Part shown: positions 43,189 to 51,949 of the stretch, one piece after another | How positions within the stretch are numbered: position 1 is the stretch's first letter | How the letters are laid out: each line of letters opens with the position of its first letter | Source: Hyphococcus sp. | GTDB taxonomy: Bacteria > Pseudomonadota > Alphaproteobacteria > Caulobacterales > Parvularculaceae | Assembly (NCBI GenBank): GCA_028289605.1 | Contig: JANQON010000009.1 | Location: forward strand, 186,001-250,000 | Length of the DNA stretch: 64,000 nt | Reading direction: 5' to 3' | Notes under the pieces: generated by a model | What the model saw: only the letters and a program-made list of their open reading frames with translations | Database searches by the model: none | What the model was told of the DNA's origin: nothing | Position numbers and translations under genes: made by a program

Positions 43189-43494
43189 ATGAATATCAAC
43201 GCTTTCAATGCTCTGAAGACCGGCGCCGTGGCGCAGTCGCCGCTGAACGCGAAAAAGCCTCAAATGGCCGGGCAGGAAAACGGCGAGTCGTTCAATCCCG
43301 CCGGCGTCGCCAAAGATATGGCCAACGCCGTCGCCAACAGCGAACGGGCGGCGGCCGCTTACATGGTGGGTAAGGCCGATCCGCACTCGGTCGTCGAAGC
43401 GATGGCCTCAGCCGAGCTCGCTGTCGAAACAGTCGTGACCGTACGCAACCGTGTGGTCGAAGCCTACCAAGAACTTCTGCGCATGCCGATTTAG
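43189..43494 (+). CDS. fliE: Flagellar hook-basal body protein FliE
   Basis: FliE joins the MS ring to the rod. The 101-residue protein ends with the family block VVEAMASAELAVETVVTVRNRVVEAYQELLRMPI. It lies between flgC and fliQ, its normal place in alphaproteobacteria. Confidence 0.95.
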   Translation: MNINAFNALKTGAVAQSPLNAKKPQMAGQENGESFNPAGVAKDMANAVANSERAAAAYMVGKADPHSVVEAMASAELAVETVVTVRNRVVEAYQELLRMPI

Positions 43495-43512
43495 TTGGGT
43501 GGGGTGTAATCC

Positions 43513-43776
43513 ATGACGGAAGCGGAAATCATTGACTTGCTGCGGGAGTATTTGTGGGCGGGCGTCTGGATTTCGGCGCCGCTGCTCATCACGGCGCTTG
43601 TCGTCGGCGTCGCCGTCGGTCTCTTTCAGGCGTTGACGTCTGTTCAGGAACTCACCCTGACATTCGTCCCGAAACTTGTGGCGATGCTGGTGGCATTCAC
43701 CATTTGCATCGGCTTTTCCGCAAACCTGCTGCTTGGCATTTTTGACGACAGCCTCGCCCGCTTTGTCGCGCAATAG
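43513..43776 (+). CDS. fliQ: Flagellar type III export protein FliQ
   Basis: FliQ is a small export-gate subunit with two membrane helices. The 87-residue protein shows TEAEIIDLLREYLW, LLITALVVGVAVGLFQALTSVQELTLTFVPKL and a second helix MLVAFTICIGFSANLLLGI, all family-typical. It follows fliE by 18 bases and precedes the transglycosylase gene. Confidence 0.96.
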   Translation: MTEAEIIDLLREYLWAGVWISAPLLITALVVGVAVGLFQALTSVQELTLTFVPKLVAMLVAFTICIGFSANLLLGIFDDSLARFVAQ

Positions 43777-43779
43777 ACG

Positions 43780-44487
43780 ATGCGGATCCTTTTACTCATA
43801 TGCTGCTGCTGGCTGTGGCGGCCCGTAGGCGCCGCGAGCGAAGCAACGCCGCCGACGCCTGATTGCGTTGCGGCGGCGGCCAAAGCCGAAGCGCGATACG
43901 GCATACCGGGTAGATGGCTGCAGGCGATCACGCTTGTTGAAACCGGACGCGGCGACGGAAAAGCGCGTTACGCCTGGCCCTGGACAACGAATATTGCAAG
44001 TGAAGGGCGCTATTTCGAGAACAAGTCCGATGTCGCCGGCTACATCCGCAAAAATATCCGCGCCGGCGTGAAGTCAATTGACGTGGGCTGCTTTCAGATC
44101 AACACGAAATGGCACGGGGAACACTTTTCGTCGATCGACGACATGCTCGATCCGGCGTTGGCGGCCGATTACGCAGCCAGATTTCTCGTCGACTTGAAGG
44201 GCGAATTTGGCGACTGGAACACGGCGGCGAAAACATATCATTCGCGCCAACGCAGCAAGCGTAATCGCTATGGACACAAACTGGCCGACGCAAAAAAGTT
44301 TCTTAGACACCAGAAAAACGCGACGAACAGAACACCGTTTCCGGCCTTGCGAGAAATTGAATTCACCACCGGCGCGTCAAATGGGGCTGGAGGCGTTGAC
44401 CTTTCCGTCTTCACCGATCGCACGCCACTGTTCGACCAAGACCAGTTTCAACGCTTAATCGAAGGCGGCGAGCGCAGTGACCTTTAG
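43780..44487 (+). CDS. Flagellar lytic transglycosylase (PleA/SltF type)
   Basis: This exported peptidoglycan-cleaving enzyme probably opens the cell wall for the rod. A signal peptide (ILLLICCCWLWRPVGA) precedes an SLT-like domain with ALVE-type catalytic Glu (ITLVETGRG), GCFQINTKWHG and AAKTYHSR. The 235-residue length and location between fliQ and flhA match the separate transglycosylases (PleA in Caulobacter, SltF in Rhodobacter) that replace the missing muramidase half of FlgJ. Its stop overlaps the GTG start of flhA by 11 bases. Confidence 0.88.
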   Translation: MRILLLICCCWLWRPVGAASEATPPTPDCVAAAAKAEARYGIPGRWLQAITLVETGRGDGKARYAWPWTTNIASEGRYFENKSDVAGYIRKNIRAGVKSIDVGCFQINTKWHGEHFSSIDDMLDPALAADYAARFLVDLKGEFGDWNTAAKTYHSRQRSKRNRYGHKLADAKKFLRHQKNATNRTPFPALREIEFTTGASNGAGGVDLSVFTDRTPLFDQDQFQRLIEGGERSDL

Positions 44488-46561
44488 TATCCGAACCTTC
44501 TTTCAGCCGACGGTCATGCTCGCCATCGCCTTGATGGTGGTTATCGTCATGATGGTCTTGCCGGCGCCGGCGTGGGTCGTTGATGTCGGCCTCACCGCAT
44601 CGTTCGCGCTGGCGATTTTGATTCTGACCATAACGCTCTTCATTGACCGGCCGCTTGATTTTTCGTCATTCCCGACAGTTTTGCTGGCGTCGCTCCTGTT
44701 GCGGCTGTCCCTCAACATTTCATCGACGAAACTGATCATCAGCCAGGGCCACACCGGCGTCGATGCGGCGGGCGGCGTCATCCAAGGCTTCGCCATGTTC
44801 ATCATGGGGGGGAACGTCTTTCTCGGCCTCGTTGTGTTCGTTGTCCTTCTGATCGTCAATTTCATGGTGATCACCAAGGGCGCAGGCCGCATGGCGGAAG
44901 TCGGCGCCCGTTTCGCCCTGGACGGCATGCCCGGCAAACAGCTCGCTATTGATTCCGACATCGCCGCCGGCGCCATCAGTCACGAAGAGGCGAAAGCGCG
45001 CCGCCAACTCGAACAAGAGGAAACAACATTCTTCGGTTCGCTCGACGGCGCCTCAAAGTTCGTGAAAGGCGACGCCATCGCGGGACTGCTGATCACCCTG
45101 CTCAATCTCGTGGTCGGCCTCGCCATTGGTATCGGCGCGCATCAGCTAACCTTCGGCGAAGCGATTACGACGTACTCTATTCTGACCGTCGGCGACGGTC
45201 TCGTTTCCCAGATCCCGGCGGTCATTATTTCCATCGCCGCCGCATTGCTTCTCTCAAAGGGCGGCGTGCTGGGCTCAACGGACCGGGCGCTTTTCACGCA
45301 ACTGAGCAAGTATCCCGCGGCCATCGCCACCGTTGCGGCCATGCTCTGCGTGTTCGCACTGTTTCCCGGCATGCCGTTTCTCCCGTTCATGGCTGGCGCG
45401 CTGCTGTTGGGAGGGCTTGCCTTTGTCACGCAACGCCAGAAACAGCGGGAGGAATCGCAGCAAGCCGAAGTCGAAGCCAGAACCGCACCGGAACCGCAAA
45501 AAGAACAGTCGCTAGGCGATATTCTCGATCTCGACGAAATCCATATCGAGTTTTCACCGAACATCATTCCGCTATGCATGGATTCAGCAAGCGGCCTTGA
45601 TAAGCGCATCTCAAAGATCCGCCGCTACGTCGCCGCCGAGTTTGGCTTTATCGTTCCGGCGACGCGCCTCACCGACAACACGACGCTTCGTGAAAACGAG
45701 TACGCTATTCGCATTCACGGCGTTGAAGTGGCGCGAAGCTGGCTCGATCCAAACGGCGTAATGGTCCTTACGCGCGAAGACACGCCCCTCAACATTCCAG
45801 GAAAAGACGTCACCGAGCCCGTTTACAACGCGCCGGCCCGCTGGATCGCGTCGGCCCGGACCGAAGAAGCCGTCGTGCTCGGCCTGCCTGTTATCGAACC
45901 GGTCGAAGTTGTCGCGACTCACTTATTGGAAGTGATCAAAGGCAACTTTGGCAGACTGATGACACGGCGCGCCTTGCAGCGCATTCTTGATGAGTTCGTT
46001 TCTACATCCGATCCGAAAAAAGCCGAAGCCAATCAAAAGATTCTCGACGAGTTCATTACGGACAAAACGCCGTTCGATCTTGTCCAGGCTGTATTACGGC
46101 TTCTGCTGGACGAATGCGTTTCCATCCGGAACCTGCCCGTCATTCTGGAGGCCATCGCCGAGGGGCGTTCGGCGCTCTCCACGCCGGAACAGATTGCCGA
46201 ATATGTCCGCCAACGGATCGGGTTCCAGTTCACGTCGAAGCTTAGAAATAGCGAAGGATATCTGCCGCTCATTCAGCTTGCCCCCGAATGGGAAGAGCTG
46301 TTCATGCAGCAGGAGACAAAGCAGGAGAACGGCGTCAGCGACATCGCCCTGTCGCCGGTAGACTTCAACAGGCTTGCCGCGTCGATACGCGAGAAAGTTG
46401 CGCAAGCGGTATCGAAGGGCGCGTTTCCCGCCATTGTCACGAGTTCCAAGCGGCGCCGCTTCATCACCACCGTTCTCTCCGCCAAGGGCATTCGCAATCC
46501 TGTCATTTCCTATGAGGAAATCGATCCGACGGAGCGGCCGTCCATTCTCGGCGTTGCGTAG
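44477..46561 (+). CDS. flhA: Flagellar type III export protein FlhA
   Basis: FlhA is the large export-gate subunit. The 694-residue protein has about eight membrane helices in the first 320 residues, the conserved SSTKLIISQGH and GDAIAGLLITLLNLVVGLAIG blocks, and a cytoplasmic domain from about 345 onward. The start is GTG 44477 (MTFSIRTFFQPT), inside the end of the transglycosylase gene. No truncation is seen. Confidence 0.97.
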   Translation: MTFSIRTFFQPTVMLAIALMVVIVMMVLPAPAWVVDVGLTASFALAILILTITLFIDRPLDFSSFPTVLLASLLLRLSLNISSTKLIISQGHTGVDAAGGVIQGFAMFIMGGNVFLGLVVFVVLLIVNFMVITKGAGRMAEVGARFALDGMPGKQLAIDSDIAAGAISHEEAKARRQLEQEETTFFGSLDGASKFVKGDAIAGLLITLLNLVVGLAIGIGAHQLTFGEAITTYSILTVGDGLVSQIPAVIISIAAALLLSKGGVLGSTDRALFTQLSKYPAAIATVAAMLCVFALFPGMPFLPFMAGALLLGGLAFVTQRQKQREESQQAEVEARTAPEPQKEQSLGDILDLDEIHIEFSPNIIPLCMDSASGLDKRISKIRRYVAAEFGFIVPATRLTDNTTLRENEYAIRIHGVEVARSWLDPNGVMVLTREDTPLNIPGKDVTEPVYNAPARWIASARTEEAVVLGLPVIEPVEVVATHLLEVIKGNFGRLMTRRALQRILDEFVSTSDPKKAEANQKILDEFITDKTPFDLVQAVLRLLLDECVSIRNLPVILEAIAEGRSALSTPEQIAEYVRQRIGFQFTSKLRNSEGYLPLIQLAPEWEELFMQQETKQENGVSDIALSPVDFNRLAASIREKVAQAVSKGAFPAIVTSSKRRRFITTVLSAKGIRNPVISYEEIDPTERPSILGVA

Positions 46562-46572
46562 GAGAGGCGCCA

Positions 46573-47364
46573 ATGGACGCCGCGATTTTCCTGAAACTGG
46601 CGCCGCTTCATGATTTGGCCAACGGCCATCTCATCACCGCCGCAGCGATTTTCGCCCGGCTGTCGGCGCTGTTCATGTTCCTGCCCGGCCTTGGCGAACG
46701 CGTCATGCCTGTCCGGGTGCGGCTGGTCGTAGCGTTGGGGCTGATGGCGGTATTGCTGCCCGCGGTTTCCGGCGGCGTTGAGGCGCCGACTCAACCGTCA
46801 AAGATCGCCGCCATGATTGCAGCGGAAGCGGTGTCGGGCGCGCTCATCGGGTTCAGCATTCGCATCGCCATCTTCGCCATTCAGATCGCCGGCGTCATCG
46901 CCAGCCAAAGCTTGTCGCTGGCGCAGCTTTTCGGCTCGAACATGTCTTTTGAGCCGGAAACGCCCATCTCAACTATGCTGATGTTTGCAGCGATCGTCGT
47001 CGCGGTAACCGCCGGCGTTCATTTTGAAGCCGTCAGTGTGTTGATCATGTCTTATGACATCATCCCGCTCGGACGGTTCCCCGGCGCAAGCGCAACCGGC
47101 GAATGGGCGGCCGGACGCGCAGCCTTCGCTTTCAGCGCAGGCCTGTCTCTCGCCTTCCCGTTCGTGGTGCTGGGTTTCATTTACAACCTCGCGATCGGCG
47201 CCGCGAACCGCGCCATGCCGCAGCTCATGGTCGCGTTTGTCGGCATACCCGCTGTCACGTTCGCCGGTTTGGTGCTGCTCGCCGCCGGCGCGCCCGCCCT
47301 GTTGGGCGTGTGGCTTGACCTCATGCGCGACGTGATCCTCGAGCTGATGGCGCGACAGCTATGA
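46573..47364 (+). CDS. fliR: Flagellar type III export protein FliR
   Basis: FliR is a membrane subunit of the export gate. The 263-residue protein has six hydrophobic segments and the family blocks FARLSALFMFLPGLGERVMPVRVRLVVAL and FGSNMSFEPETPISTMLMFAAIVV. GGAGAGG upstream supports ATG 46573. Its stop overlaps flhB by ATGA. Confidence 0.96.
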   Translation: MDAAIFLKLAPLHDLANGHLITAAAIFARLSALFMFLPGLGERVMPVRVRLVVALGLMAVLLPAVSGGVEAPTQPSKIAAMIAAEAVSGALIGFSIRIAIFAIQIAGVIASQSLSLAQLFGSNMSFEPETPISTMLMFAAIVVAVTAGVHFEAVSVLIMSYDIIPLGRFPGASATGEWAAGRAAFAFSAGLSLAFPFVVLGFIYNLAIGAANRAMPQLMVAFVGIPAVTFAGLVLLAAGAPALLGVWLDLMRDVILELMARQL

Positions 47365-48458
47365 GCGATAACGAACAGTCCAGCAACGAGAACAAGACCC
47401 AGGAACCGACGCAGCAGAAGCTGCGCAAATCGCGGGAACAGGGGGACGTTCCCTACTCCAACGAAACGACGGCGGCCGCGACCTATGCGGTTCTCTTCAT
47501 TGTCATTGTGACCATGTCCGGCTGGCTCAGCGCAAACATTTATGCGGGGCTGGCGCCGTTCTTCTCCAAACCGGAGACAATCGCCGCGGCGTTGTTTTCG
47601 GCGCCGCAGCCCAGCGAAACGGCCAGCCTCGTCTTTAAGCTGACAAAGGCGACCCTTGCATTAATGGCGATCCTGACCATTGGCGTTTTCCTGTCCGTCT
47701 TCGCACAGCGAGCCTTCGCCTTTGCGCCGTCAAAGCTAAAACCGAAATGGTCGCGGATCTCTTTCGTCGAGAACGCCAAGCAGAAATACGGACCGGACGG
47801 CATATCTGAGTTTCTGAAAAAAGCGGTGAAACTGTGCGCCATCATGGCGATCGTCCTCTTTGCGGTGAAAGACAGGTTTTTCGAACTCCACACGCTGGCT
47901 GGACTGCCGGCGAACGCGCTGCTTGAGCATCTGGCGCAGGAAGCGATCTTCTTTATTGGACTCATTACAGCTGCGGCGGTGCTGATCGCCGCGGTCGACC
48001 TGCCATGGCGCTATTTCCAACACCGCCGTCGCCTTCGCATGACCCACGAAGAAGTGAAACGTGAAAACAAAGAGAGCGAAGGCGATCCCATGCTGAAAAG
48101 CGCACGGCGGCAAAAGGCCGAAGCGATCGCCGCCAACCGCATGATGGCCGACGTGCCGAAAGCCGACATCGTGATTGTAAACCCGACCCATTATGCGACG
48201 GCGTTGAAGTGGAACCGCAAAAACGGATCGGCGCCGATCTGCGTTGCAAAAGGCGTCGACGAGATCGCCGCGCGCATCCGGCAAACGGCCGCCGAGGCCG
48301 GCGTTCCGATCAAGCGCGATCCGCCGACGGCGCGCTCGATCTATGCGCTTGTCGACATTGGACAGGAAATTAAGCGCGAACACTTCGCCGCTGTCGCCGC
48401 CGCCATTCATTACGCAGATCAAATGCGCAAAAAGTGGCGCGGGAGGAAACGACCGTGA
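47361..48458 (+). CDS. flhB: Flagellar type III export switch protein FlhB
   Basis: FlhB sets export specificity after self-cleavage at an NPTH motif. The 365-residue protein has four membrane helices, a cytoplasmic linker (about 215-265, MTHEEVKRENKESEGDPMLKSARRQKAEAIAANRMM) and the intact NPTH in IVIVNPTHYATALKW. It overlaps fliR and the following coiled-coil gene, confirming a single operon. Confidence 0.97.
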   Translation: MSDNEQSSNENKTQEPTQQKLRKSREQGDVPYSNETTAAATYAVLFIVIVTMSGWLSANIYAGLAPFFSKPETIAAALFSAPQPSETASLVFKLTKATLALMAILTIGVFLSVFAQRAFAFAPSKLKPKWSRISFVENAKQKYGPDGISEFLKKAVKLCAIMAIVLFAVKDRFFELHTLAGLPANALLEHLAQEAIFFIGLITAAAVLIAAVDLPWRYFQHRRRLRMTHEEVKRENKESEGDPMLKSARRQKAEAIAANRMMADVPKADIVIVNPTHYATALKWNRKNGSAPICVAKGVDEIAARIRQTAAEAGVPIKRDPPTARSIYALVDIGQEIKREHFAAVAAAIHYADQMRKKWRGRKRP

Positions 48459-48868
48459 ACCGCGACGACATCAGGACCCTGCAACGGTTGTTGGAACTCA
48501 AACGCCAAGTTGACGAGAGCGCCTTTAAAAAACGCGCTGAAGCGCAAAAGGCGCTAATGCATGAAGCTGAACGCATGCAACACGAAGCATTCAGGACCAG
48601 CACGCCGGGAACGGAGCAGCCCACAAACGTCGAATTTTTGGCGCTGGAACGATTCCGCGAAAAAATGCTGCAGGAAGCATCACGTCTAAGGAAAAGCGCG
48701 CAAGAGATGTCCGCAGAGTTAGACGCAGCGCGGTCGACCACGCAACATGCGCTGCGCCGCGAGCAAGCGCTTCAGACGATTTCAACGCAGGTTCAAAGGG
48801 CTGTTCGAGCCGAGGCCAACAATCGGGATGAGGACTTGCGCGAGCAAAACACGCTGCTGAACTACTGA
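48455..48868 (+). CDS. fliJ: FliJ-like coiled-coil protein
   Basis: This is a 137-residue protein that is nearly all charged helix (LLELKRQVDESAFKKRAEAQKALMHEAERMQ ... ALRREQALQTISTQVQRAV). Size, coiled-coil nature and place at the end of a flhB operon fit FliJ, the rotor-like partner of FliI, but sequence similarity is weak, as always for this family. GTG 48455 overlaps the flhB stop and has GGGAGG nine bases upstream. Its 3' end overlaps the convergent XRE gene by seven bases. Confidence 0.65.
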   Translation: MNRDDIRTLQRLLELKRQVDESAFKKRAEAQKALMHEAERMQHEAFRTSTPGTEQPTNVEFLALERFREKMLQEASRLRKSAQEMSAELDAARSTTQHALRREQALQTISTQVQRAVRAEANNRDEDLREQNTLLNY

Positions 48869-49239
48869 CGCGCCAACGTGCCGACAATCTGACGGACCTG
48901 GCTTTTCAGCGGCGGCGCCAGCTGGCGAAGCATCTCGATGATTTCAATTTCCTGCTCAGAATACTCAAAGACTTCCTTTGGCGGGAACTCTTTCGTTAAC
49001 AGATCCTTGAACAAGTCATTGGGCGTGATGTCCAGGGCGAAACAGATTGCGAGCATTCGACTTGCAGGCAGCCGGTTGAGTCCCTTTTCATACTTTTGAA
49101 TTTGCTGAAACGTGATACCGAGACGATCGGCCAGATCTTTCTGGGAAACATGTTTTTGATTCCGCAGCAGCCGCAGACGCCGACCGACATATGAATCAAC
49201 AATGTTTTGCTGAAGCGCTTTTGAATTTTTGTTCGCCAT
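48862..49239 (-). CDS. XRE-family regulator at the edge of the flagellar island (PhrR-like)
   Basis: This 125-residue DNA-binding protein has HTH_3 spanning about 15-75: VGRRLRLLRNQKHVSQKDLADRLGITFQQIQKYEKGLNRLPASRM. The C-terminal tail is acidic and helical. It is a paralogue of the XRE gene at 13354. The ACACACCAAT motif that recurs before flagellar units lies 105 bases upstream of its start, so it is a candidate for a protein that binds this motif and controls both itself and the flagellar genes. That link is inference. Confidence 0.87.
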   Translation of the reverse strand: MANKNSKALQQNIVDSYVGRRLRLLRNQKHVSQKDLADRLGITFQQIQKYEKGLNRLPASRMLAICFALDITPNDLFKDLLTKEFPPKEVFEYSEQEIEIIEMLRQLAPPLKSQVRQIVGTLARQ

Positions 49240-49343
49240 TGCAACCTACCCAACTCACCAAGGCCTCCAATCCAACGATGGAGACGTCAGTAATTAGGTA
49301 GGTTTAAATCGTTAATCGCTTATTAACACGCCAAGGGCGTAAA

Positions 49344-49352
49344 CACACCAAT
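49344..49352 (+). promoter_or_regulatory. ACACACCAAT motif upstream of the second XRE gene
   Basis: TAAACACACCAATAAAG is the second long copy of the motif. It lies between the 3' end of the kinase gene and the 5' end of the XRE gene, both on the minus strand. Confidence 0.45.
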
Positions 49353-49361
49353 AAAGCGAGA

Positions 49362-50522
49362 TTAGGTTACCAATTCCCTAATTTCTTGTCGTTTAGCAAC
49401 ATTATTTTGCGGTTTTTTCATCATTCGACACGGAACCGAACACCTAATAATTGTACCGCTCCCGGGGTTGCTTTTCACCGTTAGGTCGCCGCGCATCAGG
49501 GCCAGCAATTTTCTCGACAACGCGACGCCAACCCCCAAACCGCTGGAATGTTCGCCGCCCGCTTCGGCCGCCGGTGAGTCTGAGTCAGCGTAAAATACCG
49601 TTTGAACCCGTTCCGGCGTCATGCCGACGCCGGAATCGCGGATTATGAAAGACAAACGGCGGTTGTGATAAACGGTCAACGTTACATCACCGCAATCGGT
49701 GTAGCGAATGGCGTTACCGATCAGATTGACAAGAACCTGACGCAACCTCTTGCGGTCACCAACAACGCTTGCGCTTTTGTCAAATTTTGGTTTGAGCTTA
49801 AGCGCTATGCCCTTGATGTTGGCGTGCGGCCAAAGCAAATCCATGACTTCTTCCACCAACGCGCGCAGCGTGAATTCTTCCTCACACACTTTTGGAACGC
49901 CCTGCTCAAAGCGGGCCGCTTCGATGAAATTCGACACATATTCGCAAAGATAGGACACAGTGCGTTCGCAGTTTAATGCTATGCGACGATACTCATCATT
50001 GAGATTCGCCGCCAGCAACGACTTCTGTGCAAACCTGAGCGTTTCCAACGGTACGCGGATTTCATGCGCTATCAATCCAAGCAGACGAGTCTGGATCGCT
50101 GCATTCGCGGCGCTTTTCCGCGCGCGCCGCTGTAAGTCGTACGCCCTGATTGACGACAGTACGGCTTTTTCGAAATACCCCGACGCAATAACCGACGGGG
50201 GATGAACATCCACGGCGCCGAATTCTTTGTCGGCCCATAACCGCACGTCTTGTGCATCGGATGAAAAGATCAGCACCGGACAGGCAAAATCTGATTCAGA
50301 AATTTCGCGGCGCAGGCGTGACGCCAACGCCTCGTCTTCGTCAAAATCGACAATGGCGCAGGCGACGGATCCGGACCGCGCTTGATTAACAAAGGATGAA
50401 TCACTGTCGCTGCGGCGCACTGCGAAGCCGCCGTCTGCGCAGCGCAACGCCATCGCTGCGGCGGCGGCGTTTAGCGTCGCGCCGGTCTTGGCGAGCAACA
50501 GTATGTTTTCCGGTCTATCCAT
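49362..50522 (-). CDS. Soluble histidine kinase with degenerate receiver domain
   Basis: The 386-residue protein lacks membrane helices. Residues 1-120 look like a receiver fold (ACAIVDFDEDEAL, CPVLIFSSDAQ), but the conserved Lys position is not evident, so it is probably not a normal phosphorylated receiver. HisKA follows with the H-box LLGLIAHEIRVPLETL (about 148-163). HATPase has the N-box NLIGNAIRYT, G1 DSGVGM and G2 SSGLGVGVALS. No cognate full response regulator is adjacent; a lone receiver is at 10310. Its place beside the XRE and GGDEF genes suggests motility control. Confidence 0.86.
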   Translation of the reverse strand: MDRPENILLLAKTGATLNAAAAAMALRCADGGFAVRRSDSDSSFVNQARSGSVACAIVDFDEDEALASRLRREISESDFACPVLIFSSDAQDVRLWADKEFGAVDVHPPSVIASGYFEKAVLSSIRAYDLQRRARKSAANAAIQTRLLGLIAHEIRVPLETLRFAQKSLLAANLNDEYRRIALNCERTVSYLCEYVSNFIEAARFEQGVPKVCEEEFTLRALVEEVMDLLWPHANIKGIALKLKPKFDKSASVVGDRKRLRQVLVNLIGNAIRYTDCGDVTLTVYHNRRLSFIIRDSGVGMTPERVQTVFYADSDSPAAEAGGEHSSGLGVGVALSRKLLALMRGDLTVKSNPGSGTIIRCSVPCRMMKKPQNNVAKRQEIRELVT

Positions 50523-50863
50523 GGATTCGCGCCGCCGCGGATGTGATACCCGGTATTGATGTATTCGCTTTAAGTTTTGATTTCTTTAATCAACCTGAAT
50601 GTACGCCTGCCTGGAGCCGAAAATGCGAGCGCGTTCAAAACGCGCCGTAACGACAGCGCCAAAGACCCGCCCATTATTATAGAAGCTGCACCCAAAAACC
50701 TCCATATCGACACCTTCATTGCACGGATCACCATGGTCGCGGTTTGCGCTGATCGCGTCGAGCGCCCACCCCGCTCCAAAACTCGGTTAATCATAAATCA
50801 ACCTAGTGGTGCTTTCTTGGCCATGAAGCATTTCGCCGCTGTTCCAGGGGACCGGGATAAAAA
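50523..50863. other. Divergent intergenic region between kinase and diguanylate cyclase genes
   Basis: This 341-base region holds the promoters for two divergent genes and one possible small minus-strand membrane ORF (50570-50719), listed separately. The plus-strand 96-residue track ORF has no plausible domain and is treated as chance. Confidence 0.4.
50570..50719 (-). CDS. Possible small membrane protein upstream of the kinase gene
   Basis: A minus-strand frame encodes about 49 residues, starting MKVSIWRFLGAASIIMGGSL and continuing through one hydrophobic segment to a basic tail (RRTFRLIKEIKT). It ends 47 bases before the kinase start on the same strand and could share its promoter. The track shows a longer version from 50794. 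One hydrophobic helix flanked by positive charges is the only support, so this is a weak call. Confidence 0.3.
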   Translation of the reverse strand: MKVSIWRFLGAASIIMGGSLALSLRRVLNALAFSAPGRRTFRLIKEIKT

Positions 50864-51913
50864 ATGAGCGAGCAATCCTTGCAACATACGGAGCCGAAAG
50901 AAATCGGAGCTGAGGCTATCCGTGCACTGACCAGCATGAATATTCCGCCCAAACCCGAATACTATGAGGTTTGGTTTTCTCATCTTGAAAAGAACAATGA
51001 AGACCTTTCTTCGGAGATCGAAAAAAAGATCGAGTGCGACGAGCGTGTCGATGAGTTCTTTTTGAAGGCGATCCATGAAAGGTATTTTGAAATCGCGCAC
51101 CCGGCCAAGGTCGTCGAAAAAATCGCCGTCGACGCCCTGACGGAAACCAACTCTCTGAAGGAGTTGTCGGACACGTTCAGCTCGAACACGCAGAAATTCG
51201 GCGCTGACCTGGCGCAAGCCTCGCAACAGGCGGTTGAGGACGAAGACGCGCCCGGGTCGGCGACACGCCTCATGGCAGCGCTGGTCGACGCCGCACAGGA
51301 AGCGATTACGAGAAATCAAAGACTCGAAAAAGACCTCTCCACCGCGACCATCAAGATCCAAAAACTACAGTCTTCGATTGAAGTCATCGCAAAAGACGCA
51401 TCAACCGACTTTCTCACCGGTCTCAACAATCGCCGTCACTTTGACTCCATGGCGCCGAAACTGGTGGACGCGGCGCATAGTGAAGAAGCGCCTTTGTGCC
51501 TTATTGTCGCTGATATCGATCTCTTCAAACAGTTTAATGACAAGTGGGGGCACCCTGTCGGCGACCAGGTTTTGAAACTTGTCGCTGATGTCCTCAGAGA
51601 GAACATCAAGGGCCAGGATCTATTGTCGCGATATGGCGGCGAGGAATTCGTAATCGCATTGCCGAATACGTCGATTGAGGACGCAACAAAGCTCGCCGAG
51701 AACATTAGGATCGCTGTTTCCCGGCGAAAACTGGTCAACAGAGCGAACAACAAGAATCTCGGGCGCGTGACGATGTCTTTCGGCGTTTCGCAATTGAGAT
51801 CAGATGAAACGGCTACGAGCCTTTATAAATCGGCGGACGGCGCACTCTACGAAGCCAAGGAAACAGGGCGCAACAAAGTTGTCTGCCACTCGCGCGTCGG
51901 GGCGTTCGCCTGA
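50864..51913 (+). CDS. Diguanylate cyclase (GGDEF)
   Basis: The protein makes cyclic di-GMP from GTP. Its C-terminal GGDEF domain (about 180-345) has an intact active site, RYGGEEFVIALP, and the metal-binding LIVADIDLFKQFNDKWGHPVGDQVL. The N-terminal 170 residues are helical with a coiled-coil-like end (NQRLEKDLSTATIKIQKLQSSIEVI) and no membrane segment, so it is cytoplasmic. The RxxD product-inhibition site is not obvious. Together with the two PilZ proteins it points to c-di-GMP control of the flagellum in this region. Confidence 0.93.
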   Translation: MSEQSLQHTEPKEIGAEAIRALTSMNIPPKPEYYEVWFSHLEKNNEDLSSEIEKKIECDERVDEFFLKAIHERYFEIAHPAKVVEKIAVDALTETNSLKELSDTFSSNTQKFGADLAQASQQAVEDEDAPGSATRLMAALVDAAQEAITRNQRLEKDLSTATIKIQKLQSSIEVIAKDASTDFLTGLNNRRHFDSMAPKLVDAAHSEEAPLCLIVADIDLFKQFNDKWGHPVGDQVLKLVADVLRENIKGQDLLSRYGGEEFVIALPNTSIEDATKLAENIRIAVSRRKLVNRANNKNLGRVTMSFGVSQLRSDETATSLYKSADGALYEAKETGRNKVVCHSRVGAFA

Positions 51914-51949
51914 CCGGAACCGCGCAACGCGCTCGAAAGGAATGGACCT

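Noticed and set aside
50577-50867. 96-residue plus-strand ORF ending on the start of the GGDEF gene
   Set aside because: The ATGA overlap looks attractive, but the protein has no recognisable pattern and no ribosome binding site, and it lies in a divergent promoter region.
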